NCBI RefSeq assembly: GCF_905475395.1
Contig: NC_058339.1
Span: forward strand, 42,851,172 to 42,915,171
Direction: 5' to 3'
DNA length: 64,000 nt
DNA from: Chrysoperla carnea
Lineage: Eukaryota > Arthropoda > Insecta > Neuroptera > Chrysopidae
Below, one piece after another: positions 46,896 through 59,300 of this stretch. A program made the translations under genes and the position numbers. Positions within the stretch are counted from its first letter, which is position 1; every line of letters begins with the position of its first letter. The notes beneath the pieces were generated by a model. The model was not told where the DNA came from and did no database searches. It worked only from the letters and a program-made list of their open reading frames with translations.

Positions 46896-49548
46896 CATAC
46901 CATAGTTCCAAACATTTTCACTTCTACCATTTAATATCGTTTTTCGCCAATCATTTACACAGTGTAGAAAGTTTTTCAAATAAGTAATATAAAAACTTTG
47001 TTAATATCAACCAAAATCAATGTGGAAGTTTATACATATAACCTCCAAACCACACAAACAAGAAATAGCAAATGTCTCCTTGCCTCTAACTAATATTAAA
47101 AATCTGTTCCGTTTTTTTTTCTTCGTTTTTTTACTTTTCTTTCGTTTTTCATTTTGTGTGAAAAATACATGATTTATAAATCTTATTGAAAGTTTTTATT
47201 TGACACTTAATATTTGTTTTTTAACTCTCCTTTTTTACAAAAGAGAATTGAAAAAAAAAAAACAAAAATTTTCTCTTTTAATAAGTACGATACGTTGGTT
47301 GTTATGTTGGAAGAATACTAAATTCTTGGAAAACAATAGTTTTATATGAAGTTGATTACGAAGGAAAAGGAGCTAAAATGACAAACTTTTTCTGGTCTCA
47401 GTCTATGTCAAACAGTGTATCAAAGTTTTTTGTCACCGAAAAATTTAATTTGTAATTAAAAACTAAATTGATTTTTATTGATAATCAGTATTTAAAACCT
47501 AGTGTGCCAAAAACATATATCTTTGGTAAAAATCGACATCAAAAGTTCTTAAAATTTACGTTAAATTGTTTATTTACGGTAACAAATACACATAATTTCT
47601 CCGACTGTGGAATTTTTGTTTTGTTTTCGGAATAATACAATTTATACAAAATATACAAATTGTTCACAAAATATACTATGAAAGATTTTAATAAAAAAAA
47701 TGCTTGTATGCTTAGCTATATTATTCAATAAAGCTTTTAAAGAAACGCTCCTACTATGTAAATATTTACTGCATGGAAATTTTTTAATAAAATTCGAAGA
47801 AAATTTTATTGAGCAATAAACATAAAGCATTTTATAATAAATATCATAATAACTACTATATCGAATTTGATTTTCTCTATATTATGGGTAATAATAATAA
47901 GTTACTACCCTTCGATATTCACTTTATAATGTTCCCAATATATACTTTCACCGTTATATATCTGTTGGTGGTAAGATTCCATGGATTTATATACAGATTA
48001 TTATTATATGGGAGTACATAAAATCAGTTCCAATATTATGAAGAATAAAATCTTCTAGACCGTAAGCCCATAACGAAGCGAAATTTCTATGAGCCTTTTA
48101 TTAGTGATTTAGAGGGTCGAGAAAGACAGACTTGGTAACCAAAAAAATGGGGTCTTAACTGTCGTTTGGGAGTCGAATTTGTAGAAATCTAAATTTGTAA
48201 TTGTGCTTTTCGATTTTAACGATTTTCTTTTGCTCCTGCCAAAAACATAAGATTATAAGTTTCAAACTGCCAAAAAGGTTGAAAAATTGCTTCGCCCATG
48301 ACTTTTTTTTTTAAAACAAACGACAGGATATAAAAGTTGACGAAATACGAAAATTGAAACACAACTCCATTTGCATAGATTTAACTTCTTTACTACTAAA
48401 CATACCTTTATATTGTTGACCTACGAGCTAGAGTTTTGAATGGTTTTTTGTTTGTTTATACCATGGGCATGGATGTTTACTCCCTCTTTAACTGCCATTA
48501 CAGTGCCATCTATTACTACTTGGAGTCGCGAATATCAAAAATTTAGGCTTACTATAAATATGTCAATTTTTTTTATATTAGACGAGAATTTTCCAATTTT
48601 GTGTTTACCAGTTTAGCATCGTCATATGGCAAATTTCATTTCCTATAACTGATAATAAATATTTCGATTTATTTGTAATATAAAACAAAAAATATTATCA
48701 GAAATTAAAATAGCATTTTCATTTTCTATTAACTGCTAGTAATATACAATTTTATTTTCACAGAAGTTTAAAGGAGTGTTTTTTAAATGCTATGAAGTCT
48801 TCTCTTAAACCTTCTTCTGAAAGATGAAGTTGTGCGAAATAATAAATCAAACTTCAAAGTGAGAATTTATTAATCGAATAGAATTTTATACAAATTATGT
48901 TGTTATGGTAAATGCAACGGCACAGCCTTCCTTGTACAATTAATTACTTGAATAATTAATAGCTAACGGAAAGATGTGTCCGTTACAAAGCATATAAACA
49001 AAATTCAACCATTTGTGTGATAATTTTGAATATATGGACGCTATGACGACTCGAAATAGAACGTGGGTTAGGAGTGGTGCAAAAACAATACTGTATTTCT
49101 GTAGGAGTTTTATGACTGACAGACATTAGTTTGAAGTAAGCATTTGCCGTGTTATTTTCACTATACTCTCCCAAATGCTCGATAAAAAGATTAAAAGTCC
49201 AAATTCTCGATTATGCTTCTTTTCAGCCAGGCACGGATCCTATCACACTTAATCATACTTAACCACATATCGCCTAAAATAGCACCCTAAGATCTTACGT
49301 TTTAGAAATATATAGTGAAGAATAGAGCAATTCGCAAAGATATCAATTTCGTTGCATGTTAAAACTTAATATATCGTCAAGTAGTCCAAAAAAAGCATTA
49401 AAATCAACGTACGTTGTAAAAAACGTGCGTGAAAATAGATTGTGTATCCTTGACCTTTTTATTTATATATTTTTGTTAATAACATATTACCATTCAAAGT
49501 GTGCCACTCTGTAAAAATAGGTATATTTGTACGTAGGTATTTCATATA
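46896..49548. other. Intergenic, no supported gene
   Basis: AT-rich sequence. Nothing recognised. Confidence 0.55.
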
Positions 49549-49923
49549 GTATAGGAGCTCGCAACGTTTTCCAGAGAGAATTTTAGTATGGCTGATTTTA
49601 TGATATGCTGTTCTTCTTGCTCTTTCAGTTAGAGTTGTTAAGGCGCGAGTATTTTTATATTATTTTAGTTATTACTAGTTTCGAGTTCGAATCCAGCAGC
49701 AGTCAGCAGTATACTTAAATAATATAATATTAAAATTACAGACATACTAAAATACTTTAAAAATTTTGGATTATTACCTGTATATTTAGGCTGCGCAGTA
49801 CTACATGCAACCAATACTGCCAGCCAGATGGCCTAAGCTTTAACTGAAAGAACAAGAAGAACAACATATCATAAAATAATCCATACTAAAATTCTTTTTT
49901 TCCCGACGTTGCGAGCTCCTGTA
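49549..49923. mobile_element. Inverted-repeat element with tRNA-like promoter motifs
   Basis: The left arm begins GTATAGGAGCTCGCAACGT and includes TTTTAGTATGG, TTTTATGATATG and CTGTTCTTCTTGCTC. The right arm repeats all of these inverted and ends ACGTTGCGAGCTCCTGTACC. Inside lies GAGTTCGAATCCAGC (about 49683), which resembles a Pol III B box, downstream of TCAGTTAGAGTTGTTAAGG, which resembles a tRNA A-box region. The element may be built from a tRNA-derived SINE. Confidence 0.6.
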
Positions 49924-52550
49924 CCAATAGGAAGAGTAGAAGTACAAATACATATATGGGACATTTATGTTGTTTATATTGTGGTATGAATAAAGTAGAT
50001 TTTTGGTACAAATAAAATGGTTTGAGGTAGTTTTGGGAATGGTCTTGGCAGTTTAATTTCACGGAGCAAGAATTATAGAGCTGATTTCAACCGGATAAAT
50101 AACACATACTACATATATATACATGCTGGATTACGGGATAATATTTACAGGATGTTAAGGGATTTAGTTTGTAATTATTTTTATTGTATGCATAATTTAT
50201 TGTTTTTTCCTTCATGTTAATAACAAAAGTTCCAAAATTTAATTGAATTGTCAAAATCAAGGTGAGTGTATGTTTAGTATGATAATTAATGATTTTCTTT
50301 TAACATTGAAGTGGGTGCGTTTGTTATAAATAAGGATGTATTTTTCTTTAGTAGTAAACATAAGGATATATTTATTTTACTAACTTGTATTTATCCACAG
50401 CTTTGTTCCTGTATTTATAAAGAGAAATAACGAAATTTTGTCGGAATGACCATACCAATAATGAAAATAGAAAATTATTTCCGCAACTCTTTGCTGAATT
50501 ATATATCGAAAATTAATTAGAGTTGCTACCTTTCCAGATTTGATCGTGTAGTCTCTGCCGAGTCCTGATATCAACATAAATTCTCAAGAGTTCAGTAAAA
50601 AAAGTTTATTCAAAATTCTGAGTAGCTTTGTTTTTAAATTACTTGAAGCATATTTATTTAAACAGTAGCTTTATACCCGCCCGCTTCACTGCCCTTAAAA
50701 GTAAAAACCACCGCTTTATAGCATCCACTTTTCTTGATCTCACTTATCCGCCTTGCATAACACTTGAAGGGGTTGTTTTACGCAGCTAAAAGATATGTAA
50801 AGTTTTCAATTTTTTAATTGTAAAATAGTCATAATTCATAAATTTACAGATTATTTTGTCAGATCATCGAGGGCTAGTAAATGAAGCATCGCTATCTAGA
50901 ATACACGCGCGCTCTGAGAATTCTAGTAACAGTAGGTATATAGAATATAGAGTGAATGTTGTCGAAGTAAGTTTATTGCTGTTGGTAATGTTGATAGCAC
51001 AATTGTTCCTCGAACATTTCTAACAATTGCTGTCGCGACATTAACAACTGTAATCGATATATGTATTGATTTTTTATATTACCAACACAATGCTTTATAC
51101 TATCGTGTACAAAGTTATATTACATGTTTAAAATAAGACACCATTCTATTACAAAAATCAGCTCAATACGAATAGGTACCGAGTGTCTCACGTAAACTGT
51201 TTAACTTTTTTAAGGAACATAATTTTTCCTTTATTAAAGATTATTTGGCATCTTGATCGCGTTCAATTTAAAATAAATTATGAAGGTTTTAATGCGAATT
51301 TGGACTTTTGGATTATTTATTTGTTCAAATTCCAGTTAGAACTTTCATAATTAAAGATTCCTTCGAGCAGAAAATAAGTGCAACAGATAACATAAGACTC
51401 ACCTTAATACCTTTCTTTATTTACGTTGATAATGGGAGTGCAGAATTGATCACATTGTCGTCGCTTGGATAAGAACGTAGTAACCGACTCACCCACATCA
51501 AAAATGTAATTGTAAATATAATTTGTAATTAAATAAATAAAGATTCACAAATAATGATGTGGGTGGCCTCTGTTATAGGCGTATATGTCAGAGAAACGGA
51601 GGTTAAACCCCATCATTATTATTTACGTTGAATTTTTGTCTTGTAAAATGATTAAAATTAAGTGTCTAACCAATAAGAAAAATTTAAAAAAAAAAATTAT
51701 TCTTCAAAATTATCAATTATAGTACCTACTGAAAACACGCTTTAAAAACTATATATCTATACCAAAAAAAAATAAATAAATTCGAAATATTGAATAATTA
51801 ATTAGATTGTAAAAAAGAGGAAGGTGCTTGACATCAAGTATAAATAGTTGATTGGTCACTACCAGCTATTGGGGTGCGTGATGCAGACCTTTAAAAATTA
51901 TAATTCGAACAAAATTCAAATTAAAATTTTCGTCTGACCTCGTGATTATAGGCCAGTTTGGTACTCGAAAACACCCAGTTGGAAAACCAAATAAAAGATT
52001 TTAATTTAGCTTTTCAAACAACTCAAAGTCTGAAATATCTCGAAAACCGACGATCGTCAACTATCAGTTAAGCAACCATCAAACGGTTAGTCATTTTGGA
52101 TCCACCACTGTCTTCAAACTCGCAGATTAAATTCAAGTAACTTTCTGTATTTAACAATAATTTGTATATAGAGACGCACAAATTAATCAATATAACAAAT
52201 AGGTATATAATATTATAATAATTTGCTCAAATAATAATAATTTATTATAAAATAAATCATGGATAAATTATATAAAATAATGGGTAGGTATATTATCTAA
52301 ACATTATTATTATACTTTAAAACCATATCAAATAAAATAATAATAGTTCAGTTATATATATACAGGCGATTCCATTTAAGGCTATTCCATTCCATAGGCT
52401 GTTCTAGGATGTTCCATTAAGCTGTCATTCGATAAATAGGATTTAAAAAAAAAAGAAAGATAGTTAGTCATGGAGACAGTCGACGAAAGTGAAAAGTTAA
52501 AACTTTGAAATAACTGTGTGTTTTTTTTTTTATATAAAATTTTTAAATTA
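49924..52550. other. Intergenic, no supported gene
   Basis: AT-rich sequence. A short inverted pair (CACCCACATCA near 51489, TGATGTGGGTG near 51555) flanks an A/T-rich loop with AATAAATAAA. Near 51000-51060 the composition is a little higher in GC. No gene recognised. Confidence 0.5.
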
Positions 52551-52558
52551 ATTATAGC

Positions 52559-52958
52559 CAGTGGCGTAGCTCGGCTTGGAGGGTCCTCGTATCAAAATTA
52601 TTTTGGGCGCCCCCATGAAGAGTGAAAATTTCTCACAAAAGAAACAAAATTGCTTGCTTTAAATTGAAATAAATATTTATTGATTATTATAAGTTATCAC
52701 TTCTTCCTAGAAATTGAGCTGCCAAACAATTCAAATTAAATATAAACTTTTCTTGCCTTTTTTCGGCAAATTGATTTATTGAATCACGTATAGCTAAAGA
52801 CGATTTCAGTTTTTCTAAAAGGCTTACGTAATTAATGCATGGTCCCTTAAGTGACATTGTGGATAATATTTTATTAATTTTTGCTTACATAAGGGGCCTC
52901 TGTAGCTCGGGGGCCCTGTATTATCGATACTGCTGATATGGCGTTAACTACGCCCCTG
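52559..52958 (-). mobile_element. hAT-type element, 400 bp, with fossil transposase end
   Basis: The ends are CAGTGGCGTAG and, inverted, CAGGGGCGTAG. The flanking octamers ATTATAGC (52551-52558) and ATTATAGT (52959-52966) match at 7 of 8 positions, an 8-bp hAT target duplication. The interior still encodes part of a transposase on the minus strand, so this is a deletion derivative of an autonomous element. Confidence 0.82.
52687..52857 (-). pseudogene. Fossil hAT transposase C-terminus
   Basis: About 56 codons are open on the minus strand inside the 400-bp hAT element. The stretch YVSLLEKLKSSLAIRD then SINQFAEKRQEK resembles the C-terminal end of ZMYM/TTF-type hAT transposases. There a Leu-rich helix of the dimerisation domain is followed by a short FA-x-K-x-x-K tail close to the stop. 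The catalytic part is absent, so no activity is expected. The assignment is from family knowledge and position within hAT termini. Confidence 0.55.
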
Positions 52959-52966
52959 ATTATAGT

Positions 52967-53729
52967 ATAAATAATTAAAATTACATAATTTGTAAATTGA
53001 AATTATTATCGTCTGTATAAAATACTGTTGAAAAAAAATCAACAACACACAGTATTTTCAAGCAGTCACCCATCCTAGAACTAAATGTGCAGAACGTTTC
53101 TTAATTTAAATAATCGGGCGAGCATCGTTATTTTCAATGTAGTATGTTTAGTCCGTTAGATGACAGCGACGAGAATCCTATGACTCTTGTTCACACAAAA
53201 AAGTGCTCAACGTGCCAAAATAAGTTTTCACTTAAAAAAAAAACTGATAACTGATAAGAGATATTACTGATACATTTTGCATACAAAAAAAGTTTTTGTC
53301 TTTCAAAACAACTTTCTAATTTAAAGTATGTCTCCAGTTCTAATCAGTAATGAGCAAAAGATGATTTTAACAGATCTAGTTCCAGACTCAACAGTAAGTT
53401 CAAATCAATCTCATAGTGCTGATTCAGTACAAGTTCTTAGCTTTACAATTTTTGTTCTTGTAACAGTTCAGTCTCAACTTAACTGGGGCACCCTATATTC
53501 AATAAGTACATAAATATTACGGAATAATGATAATAATGTACAATATAGACAGAATGGAGAATATGAATTTTAGAGTTTAGAGTTGAGATGAGTAGAGTTT
53601 TGTAGAAGTTAATAATAATTGTTTCATTTTCTAACACACAGATTAAATATTAGCTCCGGTAAAATACATATTCTATACTTATATATTTATATTATAGATA
53701 CTGTATGTTTCAAAACCTTAACATATTAA
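52967..53729. other. No supported gene
   Basis: AT-rich sequence. Contains CAACTTTCTAATTTAAAG near 53309, the arm motif of the MITE at 30199, and GGGGCACCCTATATTCA near 53484. A frame at 53328-53513 is not supported. Confidence 0.5.
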
Positions 53730-54462
53730 AAATCCTGAGTCACGCAAATCTCGGAACTATTTCACTGATTTTAATGAAATGTACACGTGGATTGCTCGCT
53801 TTAATTTGCGAAATAGGATAGTTTTATCCTGAAAAATTATCCTCAATACTTTTTATTGCAAATTTAAAGATTTTTTTTTACGGCAAAGAGTAAGTTCTAT
53901 AAGTTTTTAATTGATGACGGAGTGAATAAATCTATTGACATCAGTATTGTGTATCTAGCGCCACTATCAACTTTCTAATTTATAGTGTTATTCTATCTCT
54001 TACCTTTTAACTAGGTCCAATCTGATGTCAAAACATGATGCCCCACATCAAACTCTGAAATTTTGTTAAAGTTATTTTTTGATTGGCTAATTTAAATTGA
54101 TTGAATAATTTATTAGCCATAATAGATTAAAATGGCCCACCCTGTATGACAGTGTGAATAAATAAATCTATATACATCTGAATTAAGCCTCTAGCATCAT
54201 CGCAAACATCCTTTGCTGTCTAGGTTGAGTAATTAAACAATAGATGAAGTGTGTTTGAATTTCAATCGTTTTCTCGATGCTACAATTTATACGCATCCCA
54301 CGTGTTCCACGGATAAACTAACGCTCGTGTTTAGTTTTTTGTATATCATAATTTTGATTTTTTCAATTTTACAAGTTTTTAATAGATTGTTAATTAATTT
54401 AGATGAATATTTGTTGAATCGTTTATAATTGACTCACAGCAACGCGTAGCAGAACAGCTAGT
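53730..54462 (+). mobile_element. Helitron-like non-autonomous element
   Basis: The left part (near 53736) reads TCCTGAGTCACGCAAATCTC, then ACTGATTTTAATGAAATGTA, resembling the 5' region of insect Helitron-like repeats. The right end is ACGCGTAGCAGAACAGCTAGT, finishing in the CTAGT typical of Helitron 3' ends. There is no terminal inverted repeat or target duplication, as expected for this class. A CACCCTGTATGACAG motif near 54130 hints at another insertion within it. Confidence 0.45.
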
Positions 54463-56337
54463 GTTTTAAGTAAAAAGGTACCAAAGATACATAAAATAAA
54501 TAAATAAATTTTTTATTCTTTTTCCACAAAATAAATATTGTACAGAATATGCCATGTTTCTTTGCTTTTTTTCTTTCCAAATTCATTGCTGTAACCGGCA
54601 AACCAGCTAAGGGTTTGCAGTATTCACACTGTAAAAATGATACCTTCTTTTAAAGGTTTGGATTGATTATAGAATATCTGAAAAAATATGTCAGTAAAAA
54701 TATAAAAACCAGACAATATTTACCACAAGGAGTTTTAATATGGAAGAGTTGCTTTTTACAAAGTAAATTAGTAACTAACAAAAATTTATCATTCTGTCGT
54801 CCTTATAATATTACTTTAAGTATATTTAGGTGCTTCATGACCCATCAAGTACCGCGCTCACTAAACATTTGTCTTCCCATGACCTTCGCCATCAATTTTA
54901 AATTGTTTCACACTGTCTTTGATATTATTATATATATGCATATGTATCATGTATACCTATGTAGGTATTAAACCATCTTCAAAATTATGTATATATTATT
55001 TATTATATATAGATGTTTCCTAAGTAAGAACAAAAAATTAAAGCGCATATTCTTGAAACAATTTTATGAAAAAAACATATGTCTCCTATTACATTCGTTC
55101 CAAGATCCGCGATGGACATATGTGCACTAATACTTCTGGTAAAAATAACAAAGTTTGTGGTGTCAATAATACCCCAAAGTAAGTAGTAAAATCTGCCGTC
55201 CAGTGTTTCTGTATTCATAAAAATATTTGGATTGATATCACAGGAATTACAAAAAAAGGATTACTTACGTAAAACTTTTGGGGGCATATATTATTATGAT
55301 ATTGACTCAAGAATATGCTTTTAAATATTATGTAGTTATTTATGGGAAATAGCCTGTATATTTCTATGAGTATGTAGAAATGTATGAGTATGAGGATGTT
55401 CCTAGATCAGTTTTTTGAATTTTATAAATACGTATTTCGGCTACCAAGTAGTCATCATTAGTATGAATTAGCTACTCGTAATTACTCTTATGTTACGCGT
55501 TACTAATTTAGTGGTTGACTGCACATCGATGTTTTCGTGTACCTACAATTTATATTGTTCAATTTATACTGTATCTGTCAAATTGTAGTGTCATTGATGT
55601 CAGCCAAATGGCTTTCTTCAGTTGACTAGTGCTTGGCCAATGACCATGATCCTTCTGCTCATCAAGGACATTTGAGTATTTTTTGCCGTTTAAAATAATA
55701 ATAATTATTTAACTTAAGAAACATTCTTTATATATTTAATGAAAGTTTTATATAGAGTTGTAGTGTCAATATGATTTATTGCTCAATATTTTAGTTCCAT
55801 TTTATAAGGATATAGTTTTACTTATACATAAATTATAATGATATACATATATATTATATTGTAAATTTATATAATGATTACAAAATTTATTGTTACTTAT
55901 TACAAGACAAATATGAAAGGACCACCCTTAAATGAAGTGAAAACTGGAAACCTTCGGGGTAATAGTTCTCGTGTGTATCTTAAGATCATATTTTGTTGCA
56001 ATTAGTAATATTTTTTACCCGATTGAGCAACGCAAAGGAGTGGTAATGTGTTTATCAGTCTATATATGTGTGAACTTATATAGAGACCACAAGCACACTA
56101 GAGACCAAACGCGTGACTTATATTGATGATGCAGACGTCAATCGATTTGTATTAAGCTTGCGAGTGTTATTAAGATATTGCAGAAATGAAAATTCAATAT
56201 GGCGACAACCAGGTGCCATAAAGTGGTGTATCTTTAAATAGTCATTAAATAGGCAAATCGATTAACATAATAGTCATTAAAATCAGTTCACGAATTTGGT
56301 CTCATACTAACAAACATATCTACTATATACTAAACAG
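54463..56337. other. Intergenic, no supported gene
   Basis: AT-rich sequence. TATTTCGGCTACCAAGTAG near 55433 resembles sequence often found in Penelope-like retroelements, but I see no supporting structure. Open frames here are short. Confidence 0.45.
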
Positions 56338-56735
56338 GGCAGACTGACCAGCCCTGTTCTAATTTGTAACTGACTGACTCTCACAACTGTTATCTATATA
56401 CGATCTGCACCTATAATAAATTTCAGCTTTAATTTGAAATACCACAACCAATCATAACTGAATATTATTTATGTATTGTGAAAACATAAGGGCTGACCGA
56501 CCAGCCCTGTTCTAGCACTTAACTGACTGACAATCATAACTGTTATTTATATGCAATATACAATCGGTATAAAAATTTTCAGCTTTAGTAAATTCATTTA
56601 AGTACAATGTAAAACATAACCGTTTCGATACTATATATCTGAGCCCTGTTCTGTCGTCGCTTGACTGACCGCAGTTGTGTGTATACAACTACTATACCCA
56701 ATCTTCACATGCTCAGCTTTAGTAAATTCAACGAT
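56338..56735. repeat. Three diverged tandem units of about 150 bp
   Basis: The block AGCCCTGTTCT followed by ACTGACTGAC, an AACTGTTAT-type stretch and TTCAGCTTTA recurs at about 56352, 56502 and 56641. The three units are in direct orientation, about 140-150 bp apart and clearly diverged. Confidence 0.65.
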
Positions 56736-57469
56736 TTTTTTTTGGCCTGGCTCTTCTATTATATGTTATATTAGTTTATTCCTACAAATAAATTTTCGGT
56801 CGATTATTTGTGCGATCACAACTTTTTGCATGTAAATGTTGATAGTAATGAAAACCAACTTGAACACAAACCATTTAGATTGTGTATTGTGTACTCTGTA
56901 TTTTATTTTATATATAAATATATAAGTCTATATCAGAACCATTAAGTATGCACATAATACAGAAAATGAATCCTTACGGCTATTTAGTTAAGTTTATAAT
57001 TACAAGTTGCATTTGTGTTTTACTTTTGGTAAAGTATATACACAGCACATATATAGAAGTAGTATAAGTATAATAATGGTTTCTCATATCTTCTTCTACC
57101 TCAAATTCAAGAGTTTTGTAGTTGAGTTTTCTTCGTGCTAGCTGCTAGTATAGTTGTTGTTACGTTTGTTGTGTTCATTGGTTGTGCTTGTGTGTATGTT
57201 AGTTGGTTAGTAACTATAACTTTTTGGTTACTAAGCCGAAATATAAAATATATATCATAGTTAATTGCCTTATTTAAGATGATGGCAAACAGATGTCTAA
57301 TAATGACGATGCTCATTCTATGTTCACTTCTTGTAAACTATACAAACGACTGACTATACGGTTCTAAATATAGATACGTACATAACATACAACCATATCC
57401 TATTTCTTTTGAAACAACTAGAATTTATTTTTGGCTATCTGATCCACACATGAACAAGCGAAATTTTCA

Positions 57470-57785
57470 TAAATTTAAAAAGTAACCGAGAAATTTTTGA
57501 GGTACAGAACCTGAAATTCGCATTTGAAACGTATCTAAAATACTTTCCTTTAAATTACATTTTTCTTTAGAGCCTTCTGAAACTGAACAGATTTTGAAGT
57601 TCATCGCCCATTTTTTAGTTCTTCGGGGTACGAAACCCTAAACTCGCACTTGAAAGAAATCTCCCTATTATATTTCCTTTCAAACGAAACAAAAAAAATC
57701 CAAATCGGTTCATCCATTTAGGCGCTACGAAATCACAGACAGACACACATATCGGTCAAACTTATAACACCCCTTTCTTTGATTC
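57470..57785 (+). repeat. LINE-tail-like dispersed repeat
   Basis: Contains GAACCTGAAATTCGCATTTG, then AACCCTAAACTCGCACTTG, and ends with AAATCGGTTCATCCATTTAG, ACAGACAGACACACA and TCAAACTTATAACACCCC. This last series is characteristic of 3' tails of some insect non-LTR retrotransposons. No reverse transcriptase is present. A related copy begins at 63790. Confidence 0.55.
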
Positions 57786-57802
57786 TGGGCTTTCAACATA
57801 TG

Positions 57803-58118
57803 CTCCTAATTTGCGCTCTTACGGGTAAACAGTGAAAGACTTTATGAACTCGATCTCCTTTTTTACGTTCTAAGCACGCTATAAAAATTTCAGCTTGATA
57901 TTACTTTTCGTTTTTGAGTTATCGTGATGACAGATTGACAGACGATAGACAACAGACGACAAACGACAGACAGATGGACGGACAACCGGAAATGGACTAA
58001 TGAAGTGATTTTATAAAGACCTATAAAAAAATTTTGTTAGTGGCATCAATATTTTTAAGCGTTACATACTTGGGACTAAACTTAGTATACCTTGATATAT
58101 TTCATATATATGGTATGA
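57803..58118 (+). repeat. Family A, copy 6 (internally deleted)
   Basis: Starts at TTGCGCTCTTACGGGTAAAC, skips the GATGGGTCC block, and continues with CACGCTATAAAAATTTCAGC, a GACAGACGATAGAC stretch, CGGAAATGGACTAATG and TTTTTAAGCGTTACATACTT, to ATATATGGTATG. It directly follows the LINE-tail-like repeat. Confidence 0.65.
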
Positions 58119-58339
58119 AAATTAAAGTTTAGTGCGTATGTAGATCAGGCAAATAATATTAGAACAAAACTAGGGTAAGGGGTATTTAGAAAGTTGTTGG
58201 CAACGTTTTCTATATGTAAATAGGGAGTTTTACGTAAGAAAATACAATTTAATTAGAAAATAAGCCCACATTACATAACCGTTATGTGAGTGTGTAAACT
58301 ATATTTATATACCTATATTTAACTAATATTAGGTATATA

Positions 58340-58733
58340 CAGGGTCCCTCACCATATGTAGAACATTGAGTATTTTAACTTGACCGCCTTAATTTAATTT
58401 AGTGTTTTCATTGGATATATATATATATAGATAGATATGGACACACACATAATATTTGTTATTTTTAAGTAGTGGGAGATTTTGGTACATAACAAAAAAT
58501 AAAAACTAGTATTTCATTGGATATATATATATGTATATAGATAGATATGGACACACACTATATACACATACTATATATATAATAGTTTTTATTTTTTGTT
58601 ATGTACCAAAATCTCCCACTACTTTGTGTGTCCATATCTATCTATATATATATATATCCAATGAAATACTAAATTAAATTAAATTGATACCGCCTTAAAA
58701 TACTCAATATACCACATATGGTGACGGACCCTG
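58340..58733. mobile_element. TA-flanked MITE forming a long near-palindrome, 394 bp
   Basis: The ends are CAGGGTCCCTCACCATATG and, inverted, CAGGGTCCGTCACCATATG, each flanked by TA as in Tc1/mariner-type insertions. The arms extend far inward, with shared blocks such as GAGTATTTTAA, GATAGATATGGACACACA and GTGGGAGATTTTGGTACATA. Part of the left arm (TTTCATTGGATATATATATA) is duplicated in direct orientation near the centre. Confidence 0.75.
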
Positions 58734-58735
58734 TA

Positions 58736-59039
58736 TAGATAAGATGTGTAGATACCTACCTATACTTACTACTTAACTATCTACCTAAATATAATAATAA
58801 TATTATGATGTTACAGCAGTATTGTAATACACGAATTAGTTCCTAATTATTATGAAAATGGGAAAATTTCTATTGTATTAAGAAATTATTAATATTGTTA
58901 ATTAATATAAACGTTCTATATACCTATCTATGTCGTATAACATATTCAACATATTATACTTGATTCAGAAATATCAACAGATGTTTTTATCTGTCAATAA
59001 TTTGTTTATAAAGACATTAAAGGGAGCACCAATTTTAGT
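58736..59039. other. No gene seen
   Basis: AT-rich sequence between two repeats. Nothing recognised. Confidence 0.55.
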
Positions 59040-59300
59040 CTATATATATACGAATTCAAGCTGACTGATCGATCAACGCACAGCTCAAATCACTAGAAAT
59101 TCATCCCCTAAGGGATTAAAAAGGGGATATGAATTTCGTATAAGGGAAACCCATGTTAATGGGTTTTTTTGAGTCAAGATAACCTTATATACTGAGTTTA
59201 TCGAAATTGGAGATTAAAAATTTTTCTCGATTTTTTTGCAATTTTTTTAAGGGGTACCCCTTTGAAGAAATCGAGAAAATCGCAAAAAAAAAAGTTTGTT
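59040..59300. repeat. Chimeric dispersed repeat related to the 308-bp array
   Basis: The first part (GCTGACTGATCGATCAACGC, GGGATTAAAAAGGGGATATG) resembles interior sequence of Helitron-like repeats. The second part (TTTATCGAAATTGGAG, GGGGTACCCC) matches one half of the 308-bp unit at 27.5-28.4 kb. Confidence 0.5.

Noticed and set aside
51489..51566. Solo LTR or small hairpin element near the CACCCACATCA inverted pair
   Set aside because: Only 11-bp arms and no flanking duplication that I trust.
55430..55470. Penelope-like retroelement remnant (TATTTCGGCTACCAAGTAG)
   Set aside because: Only a short resemblance; no reverse transcriptase or repeat structure found.
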